Source of the DNA: Salvelinus alpinus
Lineage: Eukaryota > Chordata > Actinopteri > Salmoniformes > Salmonidae
Assembly: GCF_045679555.1 (NCBI RefSeq)
Contig: NC_092096.1
Coordinates: 27,412,364-27,476,363, forward strand
Length of the DNA stretch: 64,000 nt
Direction: 5' to 3'
Part shown: piece after piece, positions 63,128-64,000 of the stretch
Layout of the letters: each line of letters starts with the position of its first letter
Numbering within the stretch: position 1 is the first letter of the stretch
The notes under the pieces: generated by a model
Databases searched by the model: none
What the model saw: the letters and a program-made list of their open reading frames with translations, nothing else
What the model was told of the DNA's origin: nothing
Translations under genes and position numbers: made by a program

Positions 63128-64000
63128 CTATCCAATGGGCGAAATCCAGATAGATCACTTTTGAAAAACTGGCCCTGTATTTCAGTTGAACCTTTCCTGA
63201 CCCTACAAAATAGTAAGAAACTCGACCAGAATCTGAATCAAAGACAGTACAATGACAACCATTTAACATGTCGTTTAACTCAACAAGTAAAAATACCTTT
63301 TCAATGTTACCTGCTTTTGTATTTTGAGAATGGGTGTTTTTATGGTTCAGTTTGTTGGGTTGGTTTCTGAGTGATTTAAGACAGTCGTACTGATACCTTG
63401 GTCATGACCAATGTCTATGTGGGTGGCCCTTCTTTCCTTAGCTTGGAGAAGGATAATTGAGATGGGATACGGCTGGAATGCTGTACTTCCCATTAGAGAC
63501 AAAGTCTTACTAGCTAAAGTTCAGCCATTTTACCAGATCCCTTTGATCTGAGCCGTGCATGATAGGCTGAGTGGGAGAGAGAGAGAGAGAAAGAAAGAGT
63601 TAGAGAGAGAGAGAGCATCTGATGCTAGCATACATTGGGTGGAGGCTGAATGCAGGAAGGGCACAGCAGTCCTTTGTCGATGTTCCTTGTTCTATCATTC
63701 ATCAGATCTGCTTTCTGTTTCTACCCTCCATACAATCATTCATCAACGACCATATGCCCACACTCTGAGATCTCTGCAGCATGTGTTGTTGAAATAATTC
63801 AACCTTGTTGAGATAATTCATGGCTGTTGATACAGTGTAGTTCTTAGAGAGGTAGTCTGGATACGTCACCATTCATGTACGCTTTATGGAGCTAGTAGAA
63901 TTCATTGACTCTGGTCATCGTTGGTCTATATACCATTAACACTATGGCTTTAGATCAGTAGCTAGCATGAATTTTGCAATGCTTTGCCTGTCCCCGGGCC
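63128..64000. other. Intergenic sequence to window end
   Basis: A short GA tract at 63575-63615. No gene recognised. Confidence 0.5.

Overview
The window reads as non-coding, repeat-laden DNA from a teleost fish, almost certainly a salmonid (Salmo/Oncorhynchus/Salvelinus type). The evidence is the mixture of elements: a Sleeping Beauty-type Tc1/mariner element with IR/DR ends, at least seven other Tc1-like copies from several families, an HpaI-type SINE tail, tRNA-headed SINE pieces, L2-like and L1-like LINE fragments, hAT-like MITEs with 8-bp duplications, a TTAA-flanked element, solo LTRs, and very long GT, GA/GATA and CTGT microsatellites. Species cannot be fixed from sequence alone.

Only one host protein-coding gene is well supported. 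It lies on the + strand at 11026-14817 as four coding exons (11026-11092, 11594-12019, 12179-13514, 13719-14817). All splice phases agree and the total is 976 codons including the stop. It predicts a secreted 975-residue small-leucine-rich-proteoglycan-like protein: signal peptide, Glu-rich acidic region, Pro/Thr/Lys repeats (nine 17-residue units, five 9-residue units), a class I SLRP cysteine cluster, about 14 LRRs and a C-terminal ear-type cysteine pair. I do not assign a gene symbol.

Layout. 1-3489 is a 57-bp minisatellite with a 1265-bp higher-order duplication. 4.1-6.2 kb holds a hAT-like MITE and a 5'-truncated LINE split by a retro-insertion with an 11-bp duplication. 7.8-9.5 kb holds a hAT-like MITE, a 24-bp minisatellite and a 29-bp minisatellite. 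10.4-14.8 kb is the gene. 15.2-16.85 kb is the Sleeping Beauty-type element with a full-length transposase frame. 17.4-23.0 kb holds a Tc1 deletion derivative, a SINE, microsatellites and a decayed Tc1. 23.8-27.5 kb is a 27-bp minisatellite split by a LINE. 28.3-30.2 kb is a TTAA-flanked element. 30.8-33.1 kb is a probable old element carrying a solo LTR. 33.8-36.2 kb holds GT and TTAGGG tracts and a decayed Tc1. 38.65-40.6 kb is a TIR element with an internal 42-bp minisatellite. 42.6-43.1 kb is a 25-bp minisatellite. 45.5-54.6 kb is a dense nested transposon cluster. 57.4-59.1 kb holds a decayed Tc1 and a fold-back element. 63.0 kb has a 95-nt hairpin.

Most long open frames are artefacts of tandem repeats whose unit is a multiple of three, or decayed transposase or reverse transcriptase. 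I found no new multi-gene system. The most informative items are the SLRP-like gene with its 159-bp candidate intron containing an in-frame TGA, the near-intact Sleeping Beauty-type transposon in a 14-bp palindromic target, the fold-back Tc1 derivative, the two solo LTRs with perfect target duplications, and the 63-kb hairpin. Family names come from memory of salmonid repeats; no database search was run.
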